From Anas platyrhynchos (taxonomy: Eukaryota > Chordata > Aves > Anseriformes > Anatidae), in the NCBI RefSeq assembly GCF_047663525.1, contig NC_092605.1, positions 4,340,001-4,404,000 on the forward strand: a stretch of 64,000 nt of DNA. Reading direction: 5' to 3'. Made by a program: the position numbers and the translations under genes. A model generated the notes under the pieces. It was given only the letters and a program-made list of their open reading frames with translations. It was not told the origin of the DNA and did no database searches. Positions 12,301 through 27,300 of this stretch are shown one piece after another (the stretch's first letter is position 1; each line of letters begins with the position of its first letter).

Positions 12301-15300
12301 AACATCCTGGCACTAGTTTGTATTCCTACCCTTACAAATAATCCCTCAATATACACAAGCCTTTCACTTCTTTTGCCACAAAGGTGTATAAATCCATAAC
12401 CCCAGTCTGAGCATTTTTCTTTAACCGAGTTAAAAGCATCTCCTTCATGCCTTCCTTTCTCTTCTCGTTCCTTTTCCTGTCAAGGCTTCAGCCCCCTGAG
12501 GACAGCAGTTGGCAGTTCTCTCACTGTCAGACGAGGCTCTGCATGACAGTGCTCACTGTTCAGCCTGCAGATCCAGCCAGGTTTGGCACAAGCAGCTCTT
12601 CCCTTTGGGAACAGGTGACCAACTGTGTATATATAGACATTTCTGTGTCCCACATAATCTAGACCTATTAAGGTAATGGACGTTTTTAGAATCTCCTTGA
12701 TTTAGTACATGAGTCCTAAATGAACTCCATGTAACTCTTTTACCTTTAAGGGTTTGTGATGAGCTTGTCACCTCGGTAACATTCCCACTGATGAACCAGA
12801 TGCTTCTTTATCCATATAAAAGACGATGTTGCTGGCAGTTACAATAACATGTAAAGATGCTAAATCCAGGTTTTTACATCTAGGTGCCAATGTTTAGCAT
12901 AAGGCTTGAGAAAAACAATACGTTGGAACAAATATCCAAAGTATAACCTCAAAGACACCAAGTGTGGTCCCCAGGCTCAGCCAAAGCTGGAAGCATCCCT
13001 CTCCATTTAGCCTTCTCTTCCTGTTTCCCCACACTGTGACCTGCCCAGGACACTTGTTTATCCAACTGAACCTGACAAAGTGCACACCCAATGCCAGGGA
13101 TAGGCTCACTGTTCTGTCACATTGTATCAGTGCAAAACAGTGAGAAATTTGCATGGCCCAATTATGCTTCATTAAACTAAGCCCATATTCTGTGTCAGGA
13201 AGAGCGATATCGAACCATCTGAGCCTTGTGTTTCCCAAAAGATAAAAAAGTGCTTGCTTAAGCAGAAGTTTTATTCTGGAAATCTGCGCAGAGAGGTGCT
13301 ACAGGTGTTAGTCAACTCGCAAGTAAATAGTAAGAAGTGCTTTGCCCTGGTTTCCTGCATAATGAACATGTAACAATTTTTTAAAGGTTGTGTCTGAAGA
13401 CTAAGTGTGCCCTATCAACTACATAGCAAAAGAAAATATGCCCCTTTACATGCTACTTTAGGGGTTTGCTCTGAGTCCCGAGAAGCAGCGCATCACCTCT
13501 TTGCAGCACAGGTAAGCAATCTCCAGAAGGTACGTGCAGATAACAGGTCTGCTCTTATACAGGAGTCAATTTTATATTTAACAAAATTGTATTTGAGTTA
13601 AGTTATAACTCCGTACCAGAATTTTTTTTCTCTATTCTATAAAAAGATTAAGAGATTTTTGAATTAGACCATGTCCAACCCTTTAGCTTTTTAGCATACT
13701 GTCATCATGGCTGTGTGACCATTTCCTGCATCTGTCCCTTTACAGCTCTAAGAAGAGGAAAACAATATATATCTCCAGAAGTTAGAATCCAGGAACTCCA
13801 GCATGCTGCTTTATTGCTCATCCATTCTGAGTGTTAAACCACAGCAAATATTAGTGGAAAACCAAAAACCAGCTGTAAGCAAAGGAAAGACAAGGGAGCA
13901 GAGCACATTAGCTAAACAGGGAATCACCACAAGGATGTGAGGGCACGTTCAGGCTGCATTCATGCATTCTGTTCTGACTCAACAAGCCAACATCTCAAGT
14001 ACCTGCTACACATGCCTAGCTATGCTCCACCTTAAGATGTGCCAACTAAACGCTGAGGTTATCACACCCTAATCCATTTAAAATCAAGCCAGTTAGCTCA
14101 AGCACAGGCTTAGAAGGGAAGGAAGCTTACAGAATATATGGCACTCACACCCATTAGCTCATCTCCCAGTGTATGTAGAACTGGGAAGACAGACATAGGC
14201 TAATTTGACAGAAGGATGAAGAGGGCTAAAGCCTCTTCTGTGAGCTTTAACAAGTCAGGGCAGTCCTGCTGCCTCTGCAGCTGCACAGATGCCTCACTGC
14301 CAGGGCAGGCTGGTGCCCTTGGCTGCAATGCAGAGCACCGTCCCTAGCAGGCTGCACTGCTGTGCACTCCTAGCACTTGACAGCATGGCCACGGAGCCTC
14401 AGGGAAGTCCAGAGTTAGAGTAAGCCATCCAAGTCTGAGATATTAAATCGTGATTAAAGAAGCTGGGCAGAGGAGGATGAAAGGAAGCAAATAGCAAAGG
14501 CAGGGAGAATAGAGAAAAATTGGTAGAAATTAAGATGGCAGAAAATACAGGCAAGCTGCATCTTTTATGTGACATCTGTCAGAGCAATCACTGCCAACAT
14601 CTTCACTAAAAAAATCTATTATTCCATTCGTTATTTGGTCAACTGAAAGGAAAACAATTGTCATTTCAGTAAGTACCAAAACCAGATTACTTGCAAAGAC
14701 AACAGTGAAGCTGATTCAGAAGGAAAAAAGTACTCCTTCCTACAAAAAATAACATACAAAAGGTTTTAGAAATATGTATTGTGATCGAAGTATTTAAATC
14801 TGTGCGCTTGATAACACTGCTTAAAGTAGATTGAGTATTTGCTAAAATACCTTGCATTAGGACCTGCACAGACCTAAAACATGAAGATTTGTTGGGAGAA
14901 GGGGAAGCAGGAAATCACAAAGGCGAAGAGGGAAGAAGGGGACTATTATCAGACTCTTCCAGTCTTTTAAGTCTCAAACACACACCAGAAACCTGCAATA
15001 AAATGCTGATCTTCTTGACATACCTCAGACTGTCTCACAAATTCACAGATTACAAAATTGGCAATGGTCTAATTGTAATCAAAAATATAGTTAAGAGCAC
15101 AGATAAGGAATACCTAGTTACTTCCTGAGGACTGTCACAGCTGTTAAAAAGACCCCTAACCTTCTAAAAACAATTGTACTGCTGGGAGCTTTGTCCTTAG
15201 TCTCCACTCCAGAGCTGAGTTTTCTCAGCCTACAAGTCCATTACCCCGTCAATTCTCCATGCTTTATCTTTAATATATACTGTTGTATTTCAGTAGGTGT

Positions 15301-18300
15301 CAGCTGATGGCCTGAGAGTTTTGTATGCCTTTGTAACATATATACATGTCACCTAAAGACAGAAATCAAAGTCTACATACACAAAAGCAGAAATATCCTA
15401 TGGCAAGGGTGTTTGTTTTTAGAAACTATGTAAAACATGTTTTTTCTGCATCACCCTGATTTCCTTAGTGTTTTGAATTGTAAGAAGTTGGCTAAACAAA
15501 GAAAGAGGTGAAACATGTAAAAATCCTAAAACAAGGGAACAAATGAAGAACAAAGGAAGCAAGCATACTGAAAGGAAGCACAGAAAACATGAGACCTGGT
15601 TTTAGGAGCACGGAGATATGGATATGCCATATCACATTACAACTCATTTCTTTATGAAGGAAGGACATATTCACCTCAGTGATAATAAAACCCAAGACAA
15701 CCTTCTCCCTACACCAAAGAAAGTGAATGTAAGATGTAAAAGCATTTAATAAATTGGAATCAAACCAGCAAAGGTTGTTGTCCATTTTGGAGCAAAACCT
15801 ACATAAAAAGATATTCAGAATGTTTCATCAGCATTTCACTGAATTACTGGTACCCCACACATTTAGTTAACTCAAACTCTGCAAAAGAAGATTTCATAAA
15901 AAAAAAAATTGTGCCATTTCTATTGTGGTAGTAACTCGTAGGGTCTAACTGAACTAAACCAAACCTGTGAAGGCACACAGTACTATGAAGCACTTTCAAC
16001 TCAAAAGGAAGCAAGCCTACAACTGAGCAGCATTAACCTTTGTCACTTCTTGTTTTACTTAAGTTTCCAGTTTTCAACAGCTGCAGCATTCTAAAGTAAC
16101 TATTTAGTAACAAATGTGATCTTAAATACATTAAAATTACAGTAAATGCAACATTATAAAAATACGAAAAGCAGAGGTCTTGTCATGCAATACTTGAATG
16201 CTATATGCTGGCTGCCGTTCCAAATGACTTTCAGCTGTTGTCAGTATTAAAGCAATTTTAAGATGAGTATGCTACGTATTAAAAGGTAACCAAACCCAAC
16301 ACTAATGCTTGCTTCTCCTTCCCCCACATCCTTCAAATTACAAATAGTCAATATCACATTCCCCTCTGTTACTAATGTTCCCAAACCAGCTATCTGATCT
16401 TTCAAATAAGAAAGACAAAGCAATCAGAGTAAAGGGAAGAACGAGAATTGTGCTATTTGAGTACTTCAGACTGAGCAGAATTATTCAGAGAACATAGGGA
16501 TTTCCTTACTAAAATAAATATGCTAACTAGGCAGTAAGCATCCCTGCATGGGAAAAACAACCTGCAGCTAAAAATCAAAACATTGCAAGTCCCTTTATGC
16601 TACAGAATCTTCTTTTAGCAGCATGGCTATTTGTTTTTATTTAACTTAATAGACAAAGTCAAACTTGTCCTGTGTTTATCAGCAATAACTTTTTTTTTTT
16701 TTTTAAACAGCTATCTGTAAGTATGGCAAGGTTTTCTGATCATGATGCTCAGTAGAAGGACAACTTTTGAAGGTATTTGCTTCTTCAACACTACAAGACC
16801 AACACAGAAAAATGCTGGAAAGAGAACTGAGATTGTGATTTTGTTTCTATTTCTTTGAAATCTGCTAGTGTGCTTTCAAAAACTGTCTTTAAAATACAAA
16901 AAAGCAAATTCCTTTTTTTTTTTTTTTGGATTCTGAAAGTGTGAGAAAGCTACAGAAGGTATAATCAAACTAACATGGTAAAAAAAAACATATGCGTGCA
17001 TATGAATGAGATGAAAACTAAATCTCAAGTGACACCTGGTTACAACCAACATTAAGAAAATAAATAGCCAAGTATCAGAGTATCATTGAATAGATTAAAT
17101 ACCCAATAATTTTCAGTTGCTCAGAATAGGACGTCTTCCTTAGATATACTTTTTTACAGTATCTTTTTATAATGACCTACCTCTGTGTGTCTTGAATGAA
17201 GAGCATTGTATTCTTTCTTGAGTTCTGCTTCCCTCTCTTCCAGTCTGCTAACTAGAAGACAAAAATTGAGAAGGGAATTAAAATTAAATTCATAAACCTA
17301 AAAAACTTCTGATCTAGTTGCTTAATCCTGGACAAATCAGAGACAAGAATATTGTTGGCAATGAATAGCAAAGAGCAGAATAGAAAGTACATCGGTTCCT
17401 CCTTACACTCTCATCACTTGAGCTTCCTGAACACACCAACAGGAGCACCATGTTACAAACTGCAGGCCCCATAAGAAAGACAGAGCACTATTTTCCCTGG
17501 CTGATGCTAGTTCAATGACAGGGGATTTTTATGTTCAAGAACAGCTTGTATCAATCCAGATCTTTTCCACACATGAACATAAACTCAAGAGGCAGAAACC
17601 GCATCATATAGCTACACTCAATCTAGGATGAAAATTGCAAGCTCCAGTAAAAGTTCTACCTTGCTTTCCTAAAATATGACCAGACATCTCCAGAGGCATT
17701 TAACTGGTACAAATATAAACAAGGTATTTTGAAATAGCTTCAAGTCACGCATTGTGGTACAGAAATTAAGGCTTTTATGCTAGCATTTACTCATGTTCCA
17801 CTGAGGTAATAATAATGCAGTAATACAATAAATTCAGTGAAAGAAAATATTTGAATACTTGTGTAGGCATTCCAAATTAAAGATATGTCTAGCAGATTAA
17901 AGTAACATTTCAGAAACTACATAATATTAAAGAGGAGACGAGCTGGAACAAACTGATTTTTTTTTCTCCCCTTCAGGAAAAAACTGAAAGAACAACTTTT
18001 TTCCCCCCATTAAAACAGAAAACACTTCTTGCTGCCAGTCTTAAATGGGAAAGACATCTTTTTCTTTGGGTATTTTGTGACATGGTATTTATGGGATATA
18101 AGGATGAGTCTCAAATTCTGTAACTGCAGTTCCCTTATTCCATTTGCCATGAAGTAGCTTCCCATACTCCATTTGTTTAAATACTCCTGGGAAACTTAGA
18201 ATTTATAGTTACTCACCTCCAGAGACTCATTGCCAAACACATTATCTGAAGATGAATGCTAGCATTTTCTTTGGTATTTGCACATTTTGCCATTGCTGAC

Positions 18301-21300
18301 TGGGTATACTGAAAGTCAATTCTCATCTCTTTTTGGCTCCATACATCTGTATTTTGGCACAGTGCTTTATTGCAAGTAGGTTCCAATCAAAAAACCTTTG
18401 CCAGAGTTAAATGCTGGAACCAAAATACGCAATTGTCTGTTCACCCAAATCTGTATAAACACACTTAGCTCCTAATCTAATCTCGCTCTTATAAGAACAT
18501 TAAGTTTCTTGACACAACCTTTTGCACTCTACCTATAAATACCTCACCAAAAGTATCAAATCAAACTTTATTTACACTAATGCAAGATTGAATGCTTCCA
18601 ATTCTGCACCATTATCAGACTGAACAAAAGCTCTTCGAGTCAAATAACAGGAAGCGATGTAAAAGTATTTCCATCCTACCATATATTTTACAGCACAATA
18701 CACACAGCAATGCACAGTTTTGAGAGGCAATGCAGGACACAAAAATGATATCTAATGAATGGAAGAATTTAGTTTATTATTTTTAGATAGACATTTTAAA
18801 CCTCCTCATACAGTTAAAGGGAAGCCCATGGAAGTGCCTACAGAAACAAGTGTCAAAATGTGTAATTACAAAGCTTGACATAAAAATTTTACCCAGTATC
18901 TTAAAATGGCAGGCATAATAGTCAGAAAAAAAACTACATTTTGCATGAAATGCCCATGGGAGGCATCCCAGCCATACCCGGGGAGAAGATGCAGGCTGGG
19001 CTGCAGCAGCTCTACCTCCCCATGGCCCCAGCAGCGCCTGCAGCTCCTCCTGGCAATGTCCATCTCTGGGCTCCACATTCAAGTCCCCACTGCCTCTCTG
19101 CCCCCCCACAGACCTGGAAGCCTTTCAGCTGCACAAGGCCTTGCTTTAGGACAGGCAAACGGCCTGGAAATGATGAAAATGCAAACTGCATTGCTAATTA
19201 GCTTCATGTTTTGTGAAACCTGCTCCCTTCCCTAGAAACGGTTTCCAAGTGCCCCGGCACAGGCCCAGGGGCCCTCCACAGCCCCGCACCAACTAACACG
19301 AGCTCCACGTGGATCCCTGCTGCTTCCTGACGGCAACTGAGGCTACGATTCAAGGCAACCACAGCAGGGTTTGGTGGAGACAATGGTGGGGCACCCCCAA
19401 ACCGCTTGATACACTGGTGTCTGGGCACTGCAACCAACACCGAGTCCAGGAGATGAAACAGCTACATAGCAAACACTTCCACAAGGGTTGCGGTTCCATA
19501 ATGAAGCACGCTATTTTCTCCTATCATCCAATTTTAATTAGTTCCTGAAATCAAGTAATAGAAAACAGGAGTACATAAATACAGTTACTGAATATTTAAG
19601 AAGGATATATTCATAAAAATGGTTACTCAAGATCAGGTTTAGATATCAGAAGTTTAAAAATAATATGAATGCCCTAGAAAGTTGCATTTCTCATTCCCAG
19701 TTTTCTTCTGGGAGTTGTCTCCAGTTTCTTAATGCTCACATCACACTTCTACAGCTGGCAGTTTCAGCCACAAGCAGATGTACGCTAAGTTTATGTACCT
19801 CCGATACCATATTAACAGTCCTCAAAACAAGCTTTTCCAATACCAACAGGACAATAAACACTGGAAACCTATTTGACACAGAACATGTTTCCCCAAAGAG
19901 ATGATCCAAACGAAACATCAGCCAAAAGAGCACACTTCCCTTTTCCAGTTAAACACCATGGAAGAGATCAGATATTCCCTTGGGATCAGAGATCACCACA
20001 CTCCTAAACACAGAGGATACCTGCACCTGGCAAAGAACAGCTAGAAGACTTTTGAGGAAGACCATCAGGTTCTGGCCCCCAAACCTTAGAGGAACTAATA
20101 AAGTCACCATTAAATAAACACTCCTGTCAGCAGCAAGAGGAAGTTCACAGCAATGAAATAGGAGACAGAAGAAATGCCTTCCAATGGCACACAGAAGCAC
20201 ATTTAAACTGAATTGTTGTCCGCTCTGTTTCACTCCACCAAACAAAAGAGTGGAAGTCTGGAAACGCCCTGATAACATCCACCCGAAGCAGAAACAGTGC
20301 CGGCACTGCCTAACACCGCTGGGTCTGCAAAGAGCCAGCCAGCCAGGGATCCAAGCAAAGGTCACATTTTTGTTTAACGTAACAACATTAAAAACACCTC
20401 TGATGTTTCCTAAGATGTTGAATTCCTAATGGGTAGCTGATGAAATCAGTTTGATGCTGCACATTGTCCGAATGCTTCAGGGAACAAAGCTAAAAACCCT
20501 TTAGCTGCCATCACTGCCATACCTATGAAGTTTCCCATGTGTTCTGCCATGCAAGAGCACAACCTGAAAGCAAAGTATCCACCACCTCTGTCATAATGGC
20601 TTTATAAAGCCATTATATCCTTGTTACATCATGTGAGATACAATGCAAGTTTATGATAGATACTACAGGGGCAAAATGTAATAAACACTGAAAGAGTGCC
20701 ACCGCTCATGGCTGCAAGTCTACCTTTCAAAAATGGAAAGGTCTTCATATTACGTCACTGTGGGCTTTGTTGACATTCTACAACAAAAAAGACTCAGCTT
20801 TAAAAGGAAGAGCACAAAATGCAGGTACCCTACTATTTTTAGGCCAATGTGAAAGCATCCCACTGGCACACCACCACAAATTCACGCTCAAGGTCTGTCT
20901 GCAACCTTCTCCAGCACTATCAATATCCTAACACATTCAATGGCCTGAAGCACCAGTCTTAACTGAAGTCCTCTCAAATCAAACCAATTGAACCTAAAAA
21001 AAGGAGGTTACACATTAAACTAGACAAGCCTCTGGAGTTTCTACCACTTGACAGCATTACAAAGAATTAAGCAGCACAGCTGCCTACCCTGCCTGTTCAA
21101 AAATCAGAGCTTACCTCCCAAGTCTGATGGCTTTTACCAAGTTTGGAACACCCTCCATCTGTATGTTGTCCTCTGCCTCAAACTGCTGATAAGCCTGAGG
21201 GGGAGAAAGAGAAACAGACCTGCTAGAATGCCAAATCCAACCTGTGTGGCACCTTCAAGAGGAATGGCAAGTTCCTGCTACACAAACCAGGACACAGATC

Positions 21301-24300
21301 CAGCTCACCGACAAGCCCTTCCTGGCACTGAAGCCATCTGAAAGCTCTCCTTGAACAGTTCTCATCCAGATCTGTTCTTAAAAGCAAGTCCCATAGCAGA
21401 GTTAACTTACAGACCAAGCACAACCGATTCTATGAGCCAGTAGGACCTCATGATATAGTAAGTTGCTAAAGGACGGACATCAGCCATTGCCTGAAACCAG
21501 CACTGAAGCTGTCAAGCAATTATTTAACCCAAAAGTGATAAGACCAGGAAATAATCAGCACAGAAAACAAATTCTTAATACAAGTGGCAAATTCAATTCC
21601 TTGTCAACCAGCATCTTCGAGTTGCTCTTACCGCTGTGAACTGCAGATCTACTTCGCAGTTCAAAAATAGGGCACTAAATCAGGTAACTTCGTTGTCAAG
21701 ATAATGCTCTACTGATTGCAAATAACACACAAAACTCCAAGATCTTGTTGCTGCCATCTCTGGACTGTTCAAGTACCCACTGCATCAATCAAACCTCCAA
21801 ATCACAGAAATTTATCATCAAAAGCTTGACATAACTTCAAAAACGCTCCTTCAACTTTCTGCTACCACCTTTCCATTATATTAATGCAGACAGCTGCACT
21901 GCCCGGCTCCCTCACAGAGACTGAAATTCAAATGAACAAGGATATGTACAAGCCAACTTCTATAAAAATCAAATCAAAAATTGGATCTTCTCCCTTGTTC
22001 TCTGGCCAAAATAGTGTTTCACTGAAGAAAGTTTTGGATGTTTGTTTTGAAAAGTAATATATTTGCTTATACATTTGGCTACTGAAGCAAGTCACTTTTT
22101 CCAAAAAAATCCAGAGTCAACATAAATGCAGAGGACAGCAGACTGGACTTGTGTTTAAAGCCAGATAACCCAGACAACTTGGGAATGTAGGAGTACAAAA
22201 AAAAAAAAAAAAGCTTTTAAAGCTTTTCTCCATTGTTAGAGAAAAACAATGATAGAGTTATAACAAAATTCAGCACCCAAACCACTGGCATGCCACTCAA
22301 TTTAAAAAATAGATTTCCACAAGCAGTTAATTACATGTCAGAAGATTTCAACCTACTCTGACCACTTTTGCTCAGGTATATTAATAGATTAGTTCACAGC
22401 AGACCAATCACTGCTCTCATTTTCTACTCCATTTTGGTTTAGCCTCCAGCCTTGTAGCGTGACTTAGTGCAACCTCCCGAGCTAACTGTAGCCTCTGCTC
22501 CATCTAGTGGACAACTGATTCCCACAACGTAGAAACACCAGATACTGCTATAGCTTCTCAACATAAGGCAGCCCACAGATGCCCATAAAAATTAAGCATT
22601 GGAAAACTATTCTAAGAAGGTAAAAAGGAACCATAACTGAAGCTGTAATAGCACTGTTTTTGGTCTTCACCTTTTTCACAGCATAAAGAACTAACAGAGG
22701 GGGTATAGATGATAATTCCACGCTCGCATTCAAGCGGAAAGGTACCAGACACCTTCAGGTCTGAACTCCCCACGGCAGGAGCTTGTTTGTTTCCTACGTA
22801 ACAGCAGTGCCTTGTCACAGATGCTCTGGCTGGAGTGGCAGAGCTGGGATATAAACATCCCCTTGGTGCAAGAGCAGCAGGAGGTACCCAGGGAGCTCCT
22901 GAAACGCTGCCAGGCTCGTCACCTCTCCAAGCAACTGAGAAAGGCTTTAGTCAAAAACAAGTGTTTGTTTCTGGCACACTTTGATGCTCACACTCCTCCT
23001 CACAGAACGGTTCTTCAAGTTTAGTAAACGATACCCACAGCACAGTGTAGAAGGAGGGGGAGTATCTGTGCCTTGTCAACAAGCCAATGTAGATGAGCAA
23101 CGCTGAGGAGAACCCAGCAAACTAAGGTCCAAATTCATTAATCAAGAAACACAAGAACTTGATATGCTCTGTTCCTATTCTATTGGAAAAGAGCCTGCTT
23201 TCAGTCTTTGAGAAATACATGGGAATAAAGACCTCCCCTGAACAAGCCTTAGCTTCTCAGCTTGAGGATCTACCAAAAAGGTCTCTTGAACTCCTTAGAA
23301 AAACCACTCCAGTTGAGCTGTCCCTAGAAATAGCATTACCAACAGCTGTATTTCACACCAGTTGCTGACATTATCACGTGTGCAGATACTCAAGTCACGA
23401 GTCACGTCTCAAACCAATGTTAGGTTTCACAGGTGAAAGTTCATATTAAAGTTTCATTGTTAACTACACACATCTACATCCAATTGCTTCTGCAGTAAGG
23501 TGTCAGCAGATCTCTGGCGCTGGGTGCCTTCAGATTGTATATCAAGATGTCCATCTCGGTGTACGCTGTAATAATGCTGGTATCTGGCAAGTTCAGATGA
23601 AAATGAATAGCAAACATCTGCAGAAGATTCACAACAGTAACCAGTCCTGCGATCTCTGGAAGTCAGTAAAAGCAACAGCTCTGTTTAGCATAGGAGGAAA
23701 ACAAATCTGCATGTTTACATCAGCTGCCAAAACATTTGCCTCATATCCCAAATAAAGCCTACGGCCAGCAGTATCAATTGCTGGGTTATGTCACCTGATG
23801 TGGGAAATAGTCAACCCAACAGTTGTGGCACAATGTCCCCAGCTCTGAAGACAGAGGTTTAATTTTATATGTAGTTTTTTCCAAATAAAATCTAACAAGC
23901 ATACTTAGGAAGTTTATGTTTGATAAACTTATGAGGTATGGAAACCTATCTGTGCTTCAGTTGTCCTGTCAAATGTGGCATGATACCTTGGTTATATTTA
24001 AGCTCTAGGCAGATCCAGAAAAGAAACCAAATCTCTCAACTCCCAGAGCCTACCATCACTTTCAGAAAGCACTTGATCCATCCAGATGACTTTTTTTCCC
24101 CCAATTTCTCTTGGGATTAAACCTGACTATCCTTGTGAATAAGTTAACCTGAAAAATTATTCCTCCAGAAAGAACATCCCAAAGCCGTTCACTTATGCAA
24201 TAAGCCACAAGATACACTATAGTTGCCTTTCACAAAACAAACAAACCAAGCCACCTGATATTCCCAAAGAGTGATGCAAGGAGGGAAAAGAATAAACTTC

Positions 24301-27300
24301 TCTAGCTCCCACAGAATTCACTGAGGCACCAAGGGAGCACCGCAAGGCTCACACCCCATTTAGTAACCAGACCAAGCAACACCCACAGCAACACAGCATG
24401 TGCCACTGTGGAGCTCAGCTGGACAAGCAAGGTATGCATTTGTACTACAAGTTTTTAAACAGCTCTGTGAGCCTGATTTTCCAGATTCAAGATTGAAATT
24501 TGAAACTTCTTAAAGCTGCAAGCTAGTTACAAGCAGAGCTAGTGGCATCGCTACAATCAAGACTTAAAATAATGTGAAACTGTTAGGCAGTTATCTAAAG
24601 CTCTTGATAAAGTCGTTCAGGGTTATCAAAGACTGGTGTCAGCCTCAGACACTTGTCTGAAGTGTGAGGGATGGGAAGGAGAAGAGAAGAATTGAAGTGT
24701 TAAAGCTTCTAATTTGAAAGAAACACCAGCACGTCCATGCCTGGCACAGCCCTGCAATGTTCACAGGTGCCCTCTGCTGTCGAGAAAAAAATCCAGAAGT
24801 CTACTTGAGCAATAAAGCCAAAGAGACATCTGCTCTCCGAGTAAAATTTTTCTTAAGACTGACAGCAAGAGCTTCTGAAACTGCCTGTACTGACATCATC
24901 CCAAGACAAGTATCATGAAGATAGATCCTGGAGATTTAATTTGCTTTTACTTCCACTAGCCACAGGGCCAGACTTCCCTGTGCTCCCTGCACAGGTAACA
25001 ATGACAGCCAAGGCCGCCAACGCAGTGCTGGAGAGGGGCAGACAATGCAAAGTCACAGAGAAAAGCAGCAGTGCAAAATGAGACGAGTAGATGGATGACA
25101 GGTCAAAGAGCCATGCCACAGCAGCACATTCCTGCACTCAAATAGAAGTCACAAATCCTTACACCTTTGCTCTACTTCAAGCAGTTGTAAAGTTTACCAA
25201 AATATCCCAGGATGCAACTTGCCACTGCTATTTTCTGGCAGGAAACTTGACTTCGACAACCACCACAACCCATCAAAACCAAGGATCAGGTGCTTTATAT
25301 TGTGCAAGTGATAGCTAGACGTGCATCTGCCCCTGCCACACAGGCTTTCACCATCTACAGCAGCTCCGTGCACTCTCAGCGTTGCCACCAGGCCAAGCTG
25401 TCCCCCTCTGCCCCTTCCCCATTCCTCCAGGAAATGTTTTGTCATGGTAGGTCACTGGTCTAGGCTGCAGCTGACAGCAAACGTTTAAATCGGTAACGTG
25501 GTGGGTGGGAAGTGAACCACAATAATGTAGAAACTAGTTGACAAAAACTAAGCTTCCTTTTCCACTTCTTTAATTTCAAATGGCAGACTTATTCCAGCCC
25601 AGCTGGTTAAATATGTGGCTATGAACATAATGCCACATGATACTTCAGTTGAAAGAAATATTATTTTTAGTGTGAAGATCACTGAGATTAAGTGTTTTCA
25701 AAGCAGTTCATTTTATTTGTAAAGCATTTCAATCTCTGTGAGGAGCAACATGTGAACTCTTTAGCAGAAGGGAGTACTATTTATCCTGCTCAAGGTTTGG
25801 ATACCATCTAGCAGATGAAACTACCTTCAAAGATGTAGCCCCATGTCTTAATTGAGTTTTATTCTAAAAATCAGTCAATTATGAAAATGCCAATAAGCTC
25901 TATTGTGAAATTTTACCAACTTGAACTTCAGTGTTATCTGTAACTTACATGTAAGTAAAAGCCTAGATATTGAGTCAAAATCTTATTGACTTATGTTACT
26001 GACAAAAAAAAAAAAAAAAACAAAAAACTTATTTTGAGTCAAAACAAACCCATGACTCATTCTTGCTGTCATTCTTCACCAGGAGGCACAAAGTAAGTCA
26101 CCCAACATCTGAACTCTTGTGTCTGTCTTGTATTTTGACAGCAAGAATTAAAATATACAAGGCATAAACCCCTGGGTCTCCATTTAGTTCACAAGACTGG
26201 CATTTCCATCTTTGACCAAACCCACACCACTATTCTCAGATGAAAAACAAAACAGACCTCCCACATACTTTGAGGCAGTTCAACAGCAGCCAAACACCAG
26301 CACGGCCACTTGGTGAATTTTTCCAATGTAATATGCACGAAAGTGCTTAAACATAAACCCTAGGTTTGTGCCTGTGGCAAAACTGCATGGTGTCTCACGA
26401 AGATGGTTGCCAGGCTCAAGAGTGCTTTGATTCTGAGATTGGGAAGTGGATCCCTAAGAAAACGGGATGTAAAAATGGTTGGTCTAGTATCTATCACATT
26501 CCACTGATACTAAGTAAACTAGTATATCACATTCCACTGATACTAGGTACGAAGTAATACATGAAGCATTTTCCGATAAACTGATGTCGCTATCTCAGCC
26601 TCTGTACTCTGACCCAGAAGGGCCAGGCCAGGTTTCACTAGCTTACTCACCCTGTGCCAGGAATTGGCACGTCCCATTACAGGTGATAACAGCACCACTA
26701 TTCAGAGTGTCGGTGTGGTAACAGCTGGCAATACCACAGACTGATTTAAGTGCACAGACAGTACCAGACGTAGAGACAAAGAAATATAACTAGATGGTTC
26801 ATATCTGCATCCAGTGAACTCAAGTGACATACTTCTATTTTTGGTGTCATAGGACACACAAATTTCCTTTCCTATGGAATAGAAGAGGTAATACTGCAAA
26901 GTTAGACTTCTTGAATAATCTGTATACCTGCATCGTTTTCATACCCTAGAAATTTAGATCACTAAAAAAATCAGTTCAGTTGCATAATATTCATTAGGTG
27001 TTCACAACTGTGTTTACGGCTCCTTTGATCTTACTCTGCATCAGCAGCATTTCAAATATTTGTAACACTTTCATGTTGTCCTAGACAAGCTACCAAGCCA
27101 CATCATAAGCCAAACCCAGTGTTCCATACAGCTCTGTTGTTTCTCAAAAGTTACGTTTCTACCCTTACTCATAACACTGAAAACCAAACTTCACAGAAGA
27201 TTATTATATCTTAGGATGAAAAAAGAAAGCTCTAACTTCTTGCATTACAGACATGGAAGGTGGCTGACAAGAAACAGAGGAGGAAAGAACAGTGGAAAAG

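Larger units (their letters stand above)
8855..17180 (-). other. SPAG9 intron 3
   Basis: About 8.3 kb of AT-rich intron. It contains two CR1 3'-end remnants (9828-9889 and 11548-11600), the long AT palindrome at 9942-10015 and several A/T homopolymers. A 62-codon open frame at 9381-9569 has slightly higher GC than its flanks but no recognised product. Confidence 0.6.

Noticed and set aside
13655..13690. CR1-like words (AGACCATGTCCAACCCTTT)
   Set aside because: Too short and diverged to separate from chance.
18783..19235. Overlapping 108-109 codon open frames on both strands near 19 kb
   Set aside because: A GC-richer patch in SPAG9 intron 2, with no in-phase splice sites for SPAG9 and no family resemblance.
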